64,000 nt of DNA from Pagrus major (Eukaryota > Chordata > Actinopteri > Spariformes > Sparidae): positions 17,274,110 to 17,338,109 of the forward strand of contig NC_133216.1 in assembly GCF_040436345.1 (NCBI RefSeq). The letters run 5' to 3'. Position 1 is the first letter of the stretch. Every line of letters begins with the position of its first letter. Below are positions 1-12,300 of this stretch, piece after piece. Both the position numbers and the translations under genes were made by a program. The notes under the pieces are model-generated. The model was not told the DNA's origin. It made no database searches and was given only the letters and a program-made list of their open reading frames with translations.

Positions 1-639
1 GACCAACTCTCACTCAGTAATTTTTAACTTGCATCGGAAACCTCAAACTTTAACAACAGTTAACAACTTCAACCAAATCATTCAACTGTGAAATCATCAA
101 TCAGAGAGAGACTGACGAGTGGGCGACACAATGACACACTAGAGGAAGCGCAACACAAATGACCCACTAAACTTTTCTCTGAATCAAACTGTAAAGTCAT
201 TGTGACAATTCACACAACCTCTTTCAGCTGATGTAATACTAAGAAATAAACTCTTTAGTTTGTTACCTTAGCTCTGCTTCTCTTGGTAACACCAACAAAA
301 TAAATCCAGCAGCCATCTCTCCTCTCTGTGGCCCTTGACATGCGGACCCTGGCTGCTGCCATGGCAACCGTAACCAGCCAGACAACCCTGAAATCAACAA
401 CAACAACACCACGCAAGATCCGTGTGTAATCATGTTTGCTGCACCACAAGGTGGCAACCTCCTGGTGGACGGACAGACCCTGAGTCATGCATCTATCTGC
501 ATCATGGCAACAAAGACTGAATACGAGAGTCTGTTTGAGACCGACTTTATAAATGAATTACCAACGACTCGCCAGCAATGAATGACAACAATATTCCTCA
601 CCATCATAACACTTTCATCAAATTAAGCTCAGTAAGTCC

Positions 640-830
640 ATCAATGTAAAATTAACAAATCTGACGACTGATTGGTTAATTCAGGGCATTTATAATCAAA
701 AATGCCAAATATTCTCTAGTTTCAGCTTCGTAATATGAGGATTTGATGCCTTTTTATATTTCACATCATTGTCAGTTAAATATCTTTGAGTTTTCAAATA
801 TCAGTCAAACAAAATGAGTATTTTAGATAT
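640..830 (+). repeat. Dispersed 'gctgcaac' family repeat, partial copy
   Basis: This segment aligns by eye with the larger copies at 3600-3895 and 8061-8346. Shared stretches include the aaaaatgccaaa block, a ttccag/tttcagctt block, 'atgaggattt', and a later 'gagttttca' block. The family is common in spiny-rayed fish genomes and behaves like a non-autonomous DNA element. This copy is worn and lacks clear ends. Confidence 0.55.
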
Positions 831-1446
831 CATACAATCGGGCTCAGACATTTTTAAGACTAAAAGATAAGACAGATAAGTTTATTCTCATCAGGCCTAC
901 ATGAAGTACTCAAAAGAAACCGTCTAATATTGGTTACACGAAGATGTTCTTTCATATTAAGGCGCCGCAAGTTAAAAATGTTAGGAGCCATTGCTTTTGC
1001 TGATGATAATGATGATGAAGAAGGAGACTTTGACTGTGGTGAGGAGGACATCTGGCCAGGAGAGGAATAGTGCCAGGGTGTCAGTGATTCCTAGGATTAA
1101 CCAGGTCACTGGTTTTACGTCCCTTAAAACCTCTGGTAGTGACTGTTGTCTTGATGTGGCTGCTCTGCCATGTGCTGCCAGTATGTCCTGTTACAACTCT
1201 GCAACCTTCATATCAGACATGTTTAGGTCACAGGTCAATGGCTGCAGCTATTCATCACTATCAATTCTGGGTTAAGCTAATGACCATCTGGGCCAGGAAA
1301 TGCCTATAAAAAGTTCTAGATGATACCAACACTAAACATATTAAGTTTTTTTTTTTTAATCACATAAAACAAATAAAAGCAGCAAATCCTAACAACTGAG
1401 AAGCTGTAACCAGAGAGCATGTGGCAAGAGATGCTGATCACTGTCC

Positions 1447-1491
1447 TGTTAATTGACTAATCAATTAAACAACTATTTGTTTCAGCTCTTA
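1447..1491 (-). repeat. Short inverted fragment of the 'gctgcaac' repeat
   Basis: Read on the minus strand, this piece gives 'agagctgaaacaaatag' followed by alternating attgattagtcaatt words. That is the typical start of the dispersed family seen at 8061. Only about 45 bases are preserved. Confidence 0.45.
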
Positions 1492-2987
1492 AATGAAGCA
1501 CCCACTGCTCCATGTGAGCTTGACATGACTTTCAGCTCAGGTCATCATCCAGAAGAATAGCCAGAAAAATTAACATGCAATCAGCACAGCAGTTCATCCA
1601 CACAGCAGCACAACCTCATACAGCAGTGAGGCACCATCGCCTGCGTTTTCCTTGTGAAATGACACAGGCAGAGACAATTCAAGGTCCCACATGTGACACA
1701 CACTCACAGACAGGCTGCAGCAGTGACTTGTGGTGCTCTGCAAGTTGTGTAACGTTAACTTCACCGGCTGACAGTCCACGTCTCTGTTCAGTCTCCCTCT
1801 GCCGACAACACTCCGCTGCGAGCCGCCAATACTTCCCTTTTATCTGACAGTATACTCACCAGCTTACACGTCTCTGATCGTGTATTATTAGCGTAACCTT
1901 CCCTCTCACTGTGCATGCACCATCATGACTTTTTCTACGACAGCCAGCTTCCGCTTCCCGGTCGAGCAGGGACACTCGATCTAATGTTCCGCGACGGGGG
2001 GGGGGAGGGGAAGACGCTTCACGGTGTTACCACCGACCGTCGGCCGCTTCATCCGCCTCACATCTCTTAAAGTTATTTTTTTTAAACACAGAACCAGGCA
2101 ACACATATTTCTTAAAGCTTGTGAGACATATATCTCTTAAATAAATGTACCCGATGTGTACGACTCCCCCTGTGTTCGTGTGAGCAGTGTGCAGCTCCAC
2201 TGAAGGTGACCTTCAGTTCATTCCTATGACATGCTGTTACCGAACATGTGCGTCAATACGAGTTAGCATAACACAAGCTGCCGCATTTTCTTACACAAAC
2301 AAACAATGTGCGACACAGCAGGGTTATGTTTTGCCTTAAAAACACCCGTTTAAAGAGCCTATGCTGGCCTTTAGTGCATGACACGCCGGCAGTGACAAGG
2401 AGCGTCTGCTTGCTAGTTAGCCGGTTAGCCTGTGAGCTAGCTAACTAGCTGCATACTCAATGAGGAGGCTAATGTTAGCATACCGGCTGTTTGGGTTAGC
2501 CTCTTTGGTTGTTGCAGTGTCAGGCTGGACTACATGCTAACAGCTATGACCCATGGATGTAAAAATGAACGTGATCATGTGCAGGCTGCTAGCTTGCTAA
2601 TTAGCATGAATGAGACTATCCTCATAAATAACAGACAGCTAATTAGCAGATCATGCTAGGTGGACCCTCTAAACTTGGAAGAGGCTACCAAGGAGATGGC
2701 AGAGGAGGAGGAGGAGGGGTACACCCTCTCAGACCAGTACCTTAGGTCTGAGGTAGTCGCATAACAAAAGCATGGAGGTAAATGTCACCAGGATGCTTTG
2801 CAAAGACACACAGACAGCCAAAACATTTAACCAACACAGTGAAAACAGTTATTGCACATGGATGCAGGCTATATGAGGCTGTCCTGGTGCTGCATGTATA
2901 CACGATAGGTGTGATCAGTGTATTTATAATGTATGATAGGCGTAATAACAGCAGTTATGAGCCAGTCAGTCTGCTGCAGAGCCTCAC

Positions 2988-3123
2988 CACAACCGCAGGA
3001 ATCCTTCAGACTCGTCTTGCTGGTTTCTTTGCTGTCCTGGGCTCCATCCCCGGCTTCATCCGCAAGATCAACCGGATTACAGTTAGGCACCGACGCCGGG
3101 ATGTCATCTGTCTTGCTCACCAT
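2988..3123 (-). CDS. cluh: First coding exon, probably CLUH (clustered mitochondria protein), partial
   Basis: This exon starts at an ATG at 3123 in a good context (gaccATGG). It reads 45 codons plus one base (MVSKTDDIPASV..., ending ...KDSCGC) and stops at a clean donor (G|gtgagg) at 2987. Upstream on the minus strand there is a strong acceptor, a T-rich tract ending in acag at 3184, so the ATG lies in an exon with about 60 bases of 5' UTR. The peptide is acidic and low in hydrophobics, as expected for a disordered N-terminus. CLUH is a cytosolic RNA-binding protein that supports mRNAs for mitochondrial proteins. The name rests on a remembered resemblance to fish CLUH N-termini and on CLUH lying next to CCDC92B in human 17p13.3. 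No CLUH core domain is inside the window, so the exon is more certain than the name. Confidence 0.5.
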
Positions 3124-3450
3124 GGTCGGCAGTCAGTGTGGCAACACCAAATCCCCCAGCAGCGTTGCTTGAATATGTGAAGTCTGTAAAAGAAATAGAA
3201 AAAAAATCTGCTTCTCCGGCTAACGCAGGCTAGCTGGCTACATGCGAAGGGTACAAGCTTACAAAAACAAGTCTACCGAGGAAGGACAGTGCTGTACATA
3301 GTGGGGATCACACGTGGTTCTCTCCTCCCCTCCTCTTGACCTCTTTGCCTTTGCGTTGCACTTCCCCACCCACTATGCGTGGCGCTACGGAAAGCCACAT
3401 GCGACAGTTTTTTACAAACGCCCCTTTTAATCATTTCCGTGGACAGTAGA
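3124..3450 (-). promoter_or_regulatory. 5' UTR exon part and probable promoter of the cluh-like gene
   Basis: Bases 3124-3183 are the untranslated part of the coding exon, bounded by the acceptor 'ttttacag'. The untranslated first exon and promoter should lie just to the right, roughly 3200-3450, where CpG dinucleotides are denser than in the surrounding DNA. I see no TATA box placed convincingly. The transcription start is inferred. Confidence 0.35.
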
Positions 3451-3599
3451 TTTTCATTCTGCACTAGAGGATACAATGTGAGCAATGTCTGAGAGCAAAG
3501 ACAAAGTGTCATCATACTGTTACTGTCATAAACACCACAAACAAACACTGACTGACTTGATATCTGACAGTTTGACCCAGATGTCATCAGCTCCTGTCA

Positions 3600-3895
3600 G
3601 TTGTTTCAGTCAGTTTTCAAGCAAAAATGTCAAACATCTGCTGGTTCCAGCTCTTTAAATGTGAGGATTTGCAGCTTTTCCTTGTAATTAATGAAGAGTA
3701 TCTGGGTTTTGGACTGTTGGTTGGACAAAAGAAGCAATTTGAAGACATCACTGTGGCCTCTTTGGAGAGCTTAAAGTGTTTCCACTTTTGGGAAATTGTG
3801 ATGACCTTTTGTCACATTTTATAGACTAAACAAATGAATTGTTTAATCATGAAAATAATCTGGTTAATCGATAATAAAAATAGTTAGCCATGGTC
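3600..3895 (+). repeat. Dispersed 'gctgcaac' family repeat, long copy
   Basis: This copy contains the diagnostic order of blocks: 'ttttcaagcaaaaatg', 'ctggttccagctctt', 'atgtgaggatttgcagctttt', 'tgggttttggactgttgg' and 'gggaaattgtgatg', ending in 'aatcgataataaaaatag'. It is the best preserved interior in the window. The 65-codon open frame inside it is a by-product of the repeat, not a gene. Confidence 0.7.
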
Positions 3896-6153
3896 AGATT
3901 AACCTGCCAGGAGGCTCGAGAGCCCCTATTAAACCCTCTGTTCCCTCTGTGTAGTTTTACTATGCTGCAATACTAACTAGCCCAAACACATCAGGTCAGG
4001 AATATACAACATTTTGACATGATTATTTTGTTATGAATAAACTATAATAGATACATATTCTGTCTTGTATATTGTAAACGTTGTATATTCAAGGTGCTTA
4101 TTGTTTCCTGATCATCTCTGAAGACACTTTTAACTTATCTGTCTCACCTTTTGGGGACAGTCAGAGCCAGCACCAAAATATTTTAACCATAACCTCATGA
4201 GAGTAAAATCCATGCCTCTGATAGGATAGTAAAGGTGCCATGACACTCTGCTAGACACATTTCATATTAAATAAGAGTTAGCTGATTAAGTATTTGCTCA
4301 AAGATACAAGCCTTCAATAAAATTACTTTTCACAGTCGTATGTATTTAATGGTAACTTCAGTGCTGCAAAATGTGTGAGCACCTTCACCTCAGTATCAAA
4401 ACACACACATCTGTTTGTCTACATGCTCGTGCCATAAAGCAAACTGGGATTTCAGCCTGTCAAAGGGCGCACGTCAACACTGTCCCTTTAAAAATGTTTT
4501 CGTTGTTATATTAAGTAAAAACGCTTGTTTTAAGCCCTTGTGTCTTGGTCAAGTACAGAAGAATCCATGTCTCTAATTTTCATAATAAAATAAATAAATA
4601 TATATTTTGAAGGGACAACTTTATTAGGAGTCTTTATGGAGATATAGTCTCTGTCTCTTACCAGAAAATACTGTTTTCTCAAGGATCCAAAGCATTTTAC
4701 TTCACATTTCTAAATGACCTGAATAATATTTTATTGTTTACACTGATCTGCTGTAGTTAATTAATGTCAGAGAAAATCTCATTTAAATACATTTTAGTGC
4801 CATATTTTTACAGCTTTAACGATGAATTACTCCCATATCATATTATGTTTTTGTCTTATAATAATGATTTTTTGATATTTAAGACTCCAACCAGACCAAC
4901 TTTAGCTATTAAAATAACAAACATTGCTTTATTTGGTTGTTGTTGATGTGTGTGTGCTGTTTTATGCATCTATTAGGCAACCTACGAGTGCAATTATTGT
5001 ATAAATGCAGATTTTTCTGAAAATACAATCAAAAAGTTATCCACAAAAAAAACAGAAAAATGATCCAGCGCCATCATTTAATCACCTGCAAATTTATTCA
5101 CTCTTTCTTTTAAATCAGGTTTTCAGGTAAACGTTCAGGCAACAATAAGGAGCAGGCAGCAGACTAGACAATCCTTCATTTTATTCCAATTATGTGTACA
5201 GTAGATCACTATAGGAAGCTAACACAGTATATGCGGTAATCAGTCAGTAGCTTATGCTCACCCGAGGACCAAACCATACAACGAGCCAGAGCAACGTCTC
5301 TCTGTTGAGTACCACACAGCGTTATTGCTAGAGACCAAGTAACATGTCAAACAAGACGCTTTATGGCGCCACACACAGTCCACTGAAAGATGCAAAATAA
5401 ACTTATACGACCTCAACCAAGGACGAGACCTGGAGACGACGCTGCTGCTGACACTTCCTGTCATTATTATTATTATGAGGATCGGGGTTATTTCTGTATA
5501 TAGGCGTTTAATAAAGATGGAAGACATTCCCTGTGGGTGTGAGTAAATGATCTGCTTTCTTGTTTCGTTTTGAGTGATGCGAGATGCTCTGAAAAGTAGA
5601 AAAAGCAAATCAGGCTGTGAAGATCTACTAGCTGAAATATTCATGAAAAGACATCTTCGTTAAGGCATCACACCATCCGTCTTCATGTTAATTTTACTGG
5701 TGGGCCTCTTTGGTCTCATTAGCATTTTTCCCTCAAAGCAGGCAAACCGTATTTTGATTATTTGTCCAGGTTGTTACATAACACCAAAGCATACATCATC
5801 TAAAATGACAGTTGATGCTGAAATGTATGTGGGGTGTTAAGTCGATTATGAAAGGTGGATGGAGAGTTTAATCTACCTGCCGCTTCATTTGGATGACATG
5901 TGGAGCGATGAGGACATGAAAGTCTAACAGTCTAAGTTCAGGATTCCTGTTGGGAAACAAAAATAGCTCTCAACAAGACAGCTTTGTACTTTTATGCCCC
6001 ACTGTCTCGTAAAACTTGAGGAAGAATAGTGCACTGAGTCATGCTAATGGCTTACCAGCAGAGAGGTGAATGAAAACTCTTGTCACATTTGGATTTCTAC
6101 TCAAAAAGGAGACAGGTTCAGTTCATTTTCATCCAGACAGTCTCATGTGGCAT

Positions 6154-6617
6154 AATAAAGGAGACCTTTTATGCTTGTTTCCCTCTCCTTCAGTGTGTAA
6201 CATAGGTTCTTGTGCATGTTAAAGTTAAAAAGCCTGAAGTCTGCACCAACGGAAGCTCCTCTCTCCCACAGAAAACACTGCTCCTGAAACGCCTCGTCAG
6301 TAGTCCCGCATTTAATTCTGTGACTTCTTGACATCACACTAAGTCACCATGTCACACATTTGCATAATGTATGCTATATTCACGGTAGAAGTGAAGCTAA
6401 CTGGAAGCTGAAAACACAACAGAGTTGACCGGCGATACGGTAAGCGGTGCTGGCTCAGGCGTGTGTGAGCTGACCAATCAGAGCAGACTGGGTATTCAAG
6501 AGGCGGGCCTTAAAGAGACAGGAGCTAAAACAAACAAAAAAAGCGTATAAACCTATTCTAGTAGTAACCCCAAATAAAATTATGAACCTGAAAATGAGCA
6601 TAATATGTCTCCTTTAA
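6154..6617 (+). mobile_element. Non-autonomous DNA element (MITE) with TTAA-type end
   Basis: The left end reads taaaggagaccttttatgc. The right end, read on the other strand, starts ttaaaggagacatattatgc, so the ends are inverted repeats of about 20 bases. The element is about 460 bases and has no transposase frame. The right end carries TTAA and the left end ATAA, consistent with a decayed TTAA target duplication of piggyBac type. Confidence 0.7.
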
Positions 6618-7342
6618 CGTTGCTTCACATGCAGCGTGTCCTCACTTGAATATGCCTCCTATAATAAGCATTTAAGATTCAGTGACAATCAACAGAAATA
6701 AAAACAATCCATCAGACATTTCAATTAAGCAAACATACTGGGCTCAATAATTACAAAATAGAAAGTCAAACAATCATAAAATCTATTTTAACACTTCGAG
6801 TGCCCTTAAACCAGCTGACGTGACCGACTAATAATATATAAATATATCGATATATTGCTTCATTGAGGATATACTGCGAAAAAACTAAACTAAACTGTGA
6901 GAAAAGCCTCACAGCGGCCGATCACAATTAAATTCAGTCCTACAGGAAGGCTCATTTCAAAGACTGCAGTTACTGCTGCTCAGTTACATCATGGCTCAAG
7001 TACACCGTGAATCCAAAATAACTGAGGTGACACATTACATACAGTAATATACCCCAAACCCAAAGAGTCTAATAAAAGAGTTTCAGAAACAAAAGAACAA
7101 TACCTTAAGTTTCCACACTGCATTTCTTACGTCCACGCCTCCTCTATTATAAGGCAGTAATTACAGTGCAGGGAACTAAATAAACAACGATGAAGCAATA
7201 ACATAAGAAGTGTGTCCTACATTAAAGTATAGTCAATTAAAGTGAGATTTTATCTTTCTTTTACTGCTTTTTTTGTTTCAAGATGCCATTTGCTCCCTGT
7301 TACGCTAGGGGCCACCATGTGCATGTGTTTTGATAACAGAGG

Positions 7343-7347
7343 ACACA

Positions 7348-7383
<36 letters not shown>
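7343..7383. repeat. CA microsatellite
   Basis: About 20 near-perfect CA dinucleotide units, interrupted once by a T. Confidence 0.95.
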
Positions 7384-7389
<6 letters not shown>

Positions 7390-8060
7390 TGCTGAGCCTG
7401 TCTTCCTGTCATTTACAGTACACAGTCACTGTCTTGGTGTCATTTCGTCACAGCTGCTTTGGGAATTTCTGTAAAAGTGGAAAAGGATGACGCTTCAGTT
7501 CAAGACACGCCAAAACCTCCGGTCGTGTTCTCGTCCGTCCAGTTTTCCTGAGGTGAAAAGAAACCCCAACAACCCCAAACACAAATCATTTGAAGTAGAA
7601 GTAGTTTTGTGTGTGTGTGTTTTGTACACAAACCACACCTGAGTGAAACACAACGTCCAACGAACTTATCATCACCTTAACATGACTTGTTTATACTGAG
7701 CAGAGGCAGAGAAGCACACGTGAGCCTCATTGTGTATTTTTAGTAAAACATACACACTGAATGTTGAAAGTTTGAACATAGCCAACACTGCTGCTGTCCG
7801 ACCATCGATAAATCAACACGTGAGTTTTTGTCTTTGAAGAGATGATTTTCCTTTAACAGCTGCTTTATTAACTACTTATTATGTTTAACGTATTCTACAA
7901 TTATGAAAAATGTGTGTTTGTTGTTAGCAATAATGAGAGGTGAAGAATTAGGTTCAATTGAGTTAGGTATTTATATATTTTGATACTCTATGTGTATGTA
8001 TTCTATGTCATATGTCTCTTTTAAAAGTATTTTTATTTTTACAGTAAACATGATCTGAAA

Positions 8061-8346
8061 TAGAGCTGCAACGATTAATTGTTCACTGTTAAATTAGTTC
8101 TGATAATCGATTCATCAGTTTGTCTAATCTAGATCTAAAGTAAATCTAAATGATCTGATTCCAGCTTTTTTAATGTGAATATTTTCTGTTTTTTTTGTTT
8201 TGTTTTGTTTTTCGCTGCCCTACGACAGTAAACTAACTGACAGTTTGGGCTTTGGGAAACACGGATCGACACTTTTCACCACTTTCCAACAATGAATGGA
8301 TTAATTGAGAATATAACGATAAAAATAATCATTAGTTGCAGGCCTA
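8061..8346 (+). repeat. Dispersed 'gctgcaac' family repeat with both ends
   Basis: The left end is 'agagctgcaacgattaat'. The right end is 'aataatcattagttgcaggcct', which read backwards gives a matching 'aggcctgcaactaatgatt'. The element is therefore bounded by short imperfect inverted repeats. The interior is a diverged version of the blocks in the 3600-3895 copy. It is likely a non-autonomous DNA transposon. Confidence 0.7.
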
Positions 8347-9352
8347 GTCTGACTTTAAGCATATCAATTAATTGTTAATACATACGTGTGTAGTTTAATA
8401 AGTTGTGATCTATTTTTTAAAGTTTGTTTTTAGTCACTTGAACCCATAGTTAGCTAACTGAATTGTTGAATTGTTGCTACATTTACCTGCACTGAATACG
8501 TTGCACACTGGTTTGAGACAAATACAACTGTTGGCAGGTCTTGTGTTTCTCCTTCTGTCACTGAGGTCAGGACTTTATGTTAGAGTTTAGACAGTTGTTG
8601 CCCAGATAACCAGTTGAGGTTATGGGTTCTGGTAAAGGGACTGTGATATCTTGTCCTAATAAATTATTTTTATGGACATCTTCCATAAAATTAGATATGA
8701 ATATTGTCTGTGTCAAACGTATAAAGTGTGCATTTCTTTTGCAGCAGCAGTCAGCATTTAAATTTCAGACAAGAAATAAAATTATTGTAAGTTATCTGTT
8801 CCTGTTTTTGTCGACGTGACTAGAAAACACTTCCTACCAGTTTATATTTTTTCACATGGCGGACTCACGCAGACGTGCACACACCTTCAGATATTTGCAG
8901 CTGTGCCTCAGTCAGGGCCACACAAACGTTTGGTCACGTGGTTGATTTATGATCAGCCTTGAAGGGTCACAGTTGGTCGGGCCACACAACATTGCTCCTG
9001 GTGCAGCCTAAAAATGGCTGCTACCATGTTCAAACTCACCGTCAACATAAAGCCAAACAGGGGCTGCTTTGAAATAAGGCCCCACAGTATACTGAGCATG
9101 TGACACCAGTGTAAACAGATAATTCATCTAACTTCATTTAGACTGACTTAAAGTGACACTGAGTTTTGCTTTGCAAGTTATTTAAGGTTATATCAAAGTC
9201 CATATTAAAAAAGTGTCTACGATAAGTGTGATATAATTCAATAGATAAAACCAGTCTCAGTATCAATTCAGTCAAGGTGCAGAACAACAGTTAACAGCAT
9301 TAACAGTCTGACAGAAGATAATCATTTTTAAAAGCACAGGTCACAGTAGTCG

Positions 9353-12300
9353 CTAATCTGCCTTCGTCTCAGCAGCAGGGGGCGCTGCAGCTGAGGACAC
9401 CAGTCTGGCAGCTTCTTCCTGGGGCTCCACTGGCCCTTCTCCACCTCCATCCTCCTCATCCTCCTTCTCCAGGCCCAGTGGAGGCTGTCTTTGTGTGTGC
9501 CTGGAGCGAGCTCGGTGCCTTCGAGGGTGGAGGAAGAGCGCGGGGTCCGGCATGGCTGTGGGCTCTGCAGGGCCCATCACTTTCTCTATGGGCACACACT
9601 CCCGGGCACGCTCCACTCTTGAAGACGCCCGAGCACTCTTACGCTTGGGTTTAACCACAGGAGAGGAAGGGGAGGCTCCCGACGGCATCTGTGGAGAGTT
9701 CAGCTCGGCACCGCACTGAGGCCCCTGACTGTTGGCTCTGGCGAGGAGTCCCTGCCTCTGCTGCATCCTCTGGTGGTGCAGTTTCTGCCTGGCAGCATGC
9801 AGCTGGAAGGAGAGGTATGCTGCTGCCTCGGTTTGTTTCTGCAGCTCCGTGTTGAGGATGGTGGAGCAGTGGCTGCGGCGCTTCAGCTCCTCCAGGAAGT
9901 GGCGCTCCTTTTCCTTGAGATTGGCTCGGAGGGCTCCCACCAAAGCCCCTTTGTGACCCAGCTCCTTACGAAGCTCTCCTAAGGTGCAATCGCGCTCGGC
10001 CAGGCGGTTTTCCAAGCGCCGGCAGCTGGCCTCCAGGAGCTCCTCTTCCTCCTGCAACTCTGACACAGAGATGGACCAGAAGTGCTCGTGTTAATTATGA
10101 ACATACGTGAGTAATCTGAATGCTTTTTCCACAACCTACAAAAGTGTCAAACAAAATCAGCACACTTATTAACAATACACAGCATACACACACAGTTCAA
10201 TACATGCTGTACACTATAGAGGCAGTGCAGTTTATCTAAAGCAGCTCTAATCCTCGGCACATATGATCATAGAGGCACAACTGAGATTGTGCAGATCATA
10301 TTCAGGCTGCAATCCACTCAGTTAAATATAGACTGAAAGAAGTCGGAGTGTCTGGAAAATCACCAGATGAGGATTATCTGTGAGCTGTATGGAGTATGGT
10401 GGGCTTAGAGATGGAGATTACGCACATATTGGAAGGGTAATCAATTGTCAGGCTGCACTAGAGCTGGGCAATATATCATTATTCGTTCTTCATCATTGAG
10501 TGTCATCATGTTTTAGGACTTGTTCTGAAGATAGCTGTATGACAAGTACTTCCAAGTTGGACTTTACATTACAGTTCATGTAATTTTACATACCTGAACA
10601 AATATCTCAATATGCATGAATTCAAGGGCTTTATTGTCATGTGCAGATTTAAACAAGGTATCAATGCAATGATATTGTTAGTTTACTATGTCTCTACCTA
10701 ATTAATATTTACAAAAAAACAAATGAACATGTTAATATCTATTGATCAGTGGTGGGAATCTATAGGCACCTTTGATTTGATTTATTTCTGATATATATAT
10801 AATATAAAAGAACTGGGTTTAAATCTGCCAATCACTGACTTTTCTGCACTGAGACACAATCTGTCAAGAGAGAATCGCGGTGCATGAAGAATTTATGCAC
10901 AAAAATAATTGTATCACCATCACAATTTCCCAGAGTCAAACGCGATGTGTGAACAGTCAAAAACCCAAATATACACCTCACATTTACATTGATATGAAAC
11001 AGAAAAAACATTCATTACATGATAAATTACTTGAACGATGAATCGATCAACAGCATTTGAGAGTTAAATGGAGTGGAAGAAGGGAGATAAAAGCCAGCAC
11101 AGATCACTTTATGGTGTTTTGAGTTTAACCCTCGTTAGTGCCACTTAGATCAACGTGCACCACAGATACATGACAGCATGTACTTAAAGCTAGTTGTTGC
11201 AATCTGATATATTCTCACATCAAAATAGCCCGCTGACTGAATTCTGTAATATCTGCTCGTGCTGATTCAGGCATTGTTCCCAAGACACAAAACACGACGT
11301 GGGGCCTCCTCTCGACATGAACTTCACCCTCTCCGCCAAGGTCAGGTTTAACGGAGTATGCTGCTGCTCTTTGTTGGTTTTTTGCTTCTGTAGACAACAA
11401 TTGTGCTCTTTCATTCCACTAAAATTCCCCAGAGGAGACGTGGAGGAGGTGTGGATGAAAAGCCAGTGCAGCAACCTCAGGGCTGACTGAGCTGCAGCCT
11501 GCCAGAGGAGAGGGAGATTACATCCACAGAGGCCGGCGCTGATGCCTCCGCCCATAGAAATAGGTCAGGTTTCTGGGTAGGAGAATCCAAAAAGGCGATG
11601 GGAGGCTCGGTGAGTGCGGGAGGTGAAGCTATAAAGCCTGGAATCCATATTAGGCTTAAATGTAAGAGGGTGCTTCATACATTGATAAAAGCTCCGGGTT
11701 TGATGTTGGATCCACGACATCTTGATTGCTTTATGAGCTTCCTCTCTAATCACTCGTCTTTTTTACATTATTTTCAGTCTGCATAACTTCTCTTTCATCA
11801 TACTAAGTCCTTTTTCATCTCAGAGTTTTCTTCGTCTCATATCCCTTTCTTCAATCCTCAGTCTTCCAGGATTGATCCTCCGACGACCGATCAGTCTCAG
11901 GTTTTCTGTCGCCCATCACCACACCCAGCTGAGCTCATATGCTAACTATAGACTACCTAATGTGATCTTCATATCGCTCCATACCCCTCTCCCCTCCTCC
12001 ATGTCTGCAGCTGACTGCACTCCGCCGCCTTGTCTTTTCCCTTAATCGCCCTCCTCGCTACCTCTCATTACATCTCTCCTTCCACCTCTTCCTCTCTCTC
12101 TTTTTTCCCAGCTCTACGTCTCTCTTGTTCTCAGCAAAGTCTGTAAGTTGACACCCCCACTGGGACGACGAGGGAAAAACGAGAGCAGGGAAAGAAAATG
12201 AGGATGGATCAATTTGTCAGGGTGGGAGGAGAACAGAGGGTTGGGCTGTATCGATGGATCGGGGGATAACCTGTCTTGGAAAAGGAGATGAGGGCTAATA

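Larger units (their letters stand above)
1..2987 (-). other. Non-coding stretch, probably first coding intron of cluh
   Basis: No exon of a recognised protein is visible on either strand. If the exon just to the right is the first coding exon of cluh, this is intron sequence and the next exon lies beyond the left edge. The stretch holds two fragments of the dispersed 'gctgcaac' repeat family (near 640-830 and 1447-1491). It also has a G-run near 1996-2005 and a region rich in gctag/gttag words near 2400-2660. The short open frames here show no domain or codon pattern that I recognise. Confidence 0.5.
3451..9352. other. Intergenic region between the cluh-like gene and ccdc92b
   Basis: No protein-coding exon is recognisable on either strand. 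The stretch carries a nearly full dispersed repeat (3600-3895), a TTAA-type MITE (6154-6617), a CA microsatellite (7343-7383) and another full dispersed repeat (8061-8346). The part next to 9353 is expected to include the ccdc92b 3' UTR, but I could not fix a poly(A) site. Confidence 0.6.

Noticed and set aside
2782-3180. 132-codon open frame on plus over the cluh-like exon
   Set aside because: It is antisense to the exon with matching splice sites on minus and has no recognisable content.
3627-3824. 65-codon open frame on plus
   Set aside because: It lies entirely in a dispersed repeat, and related copies in the window break the frame.
9401-9420. miR-22-like word 'ctggcagcttcttcct' in ccdc92b
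   Set aside because: It is coding sequence, lacks the rest of the mature sequence, and cannot form the expected hairpin.
10060-10066. In-frame ATG just upstream of the long ccdc92b exon (MSELQ...)
   Set aside because: The acceptor (gtgtcag) cuts at 10059, after this ATG, and the family N-terminus is found in the exon at 20126-20258, which joins in frame.
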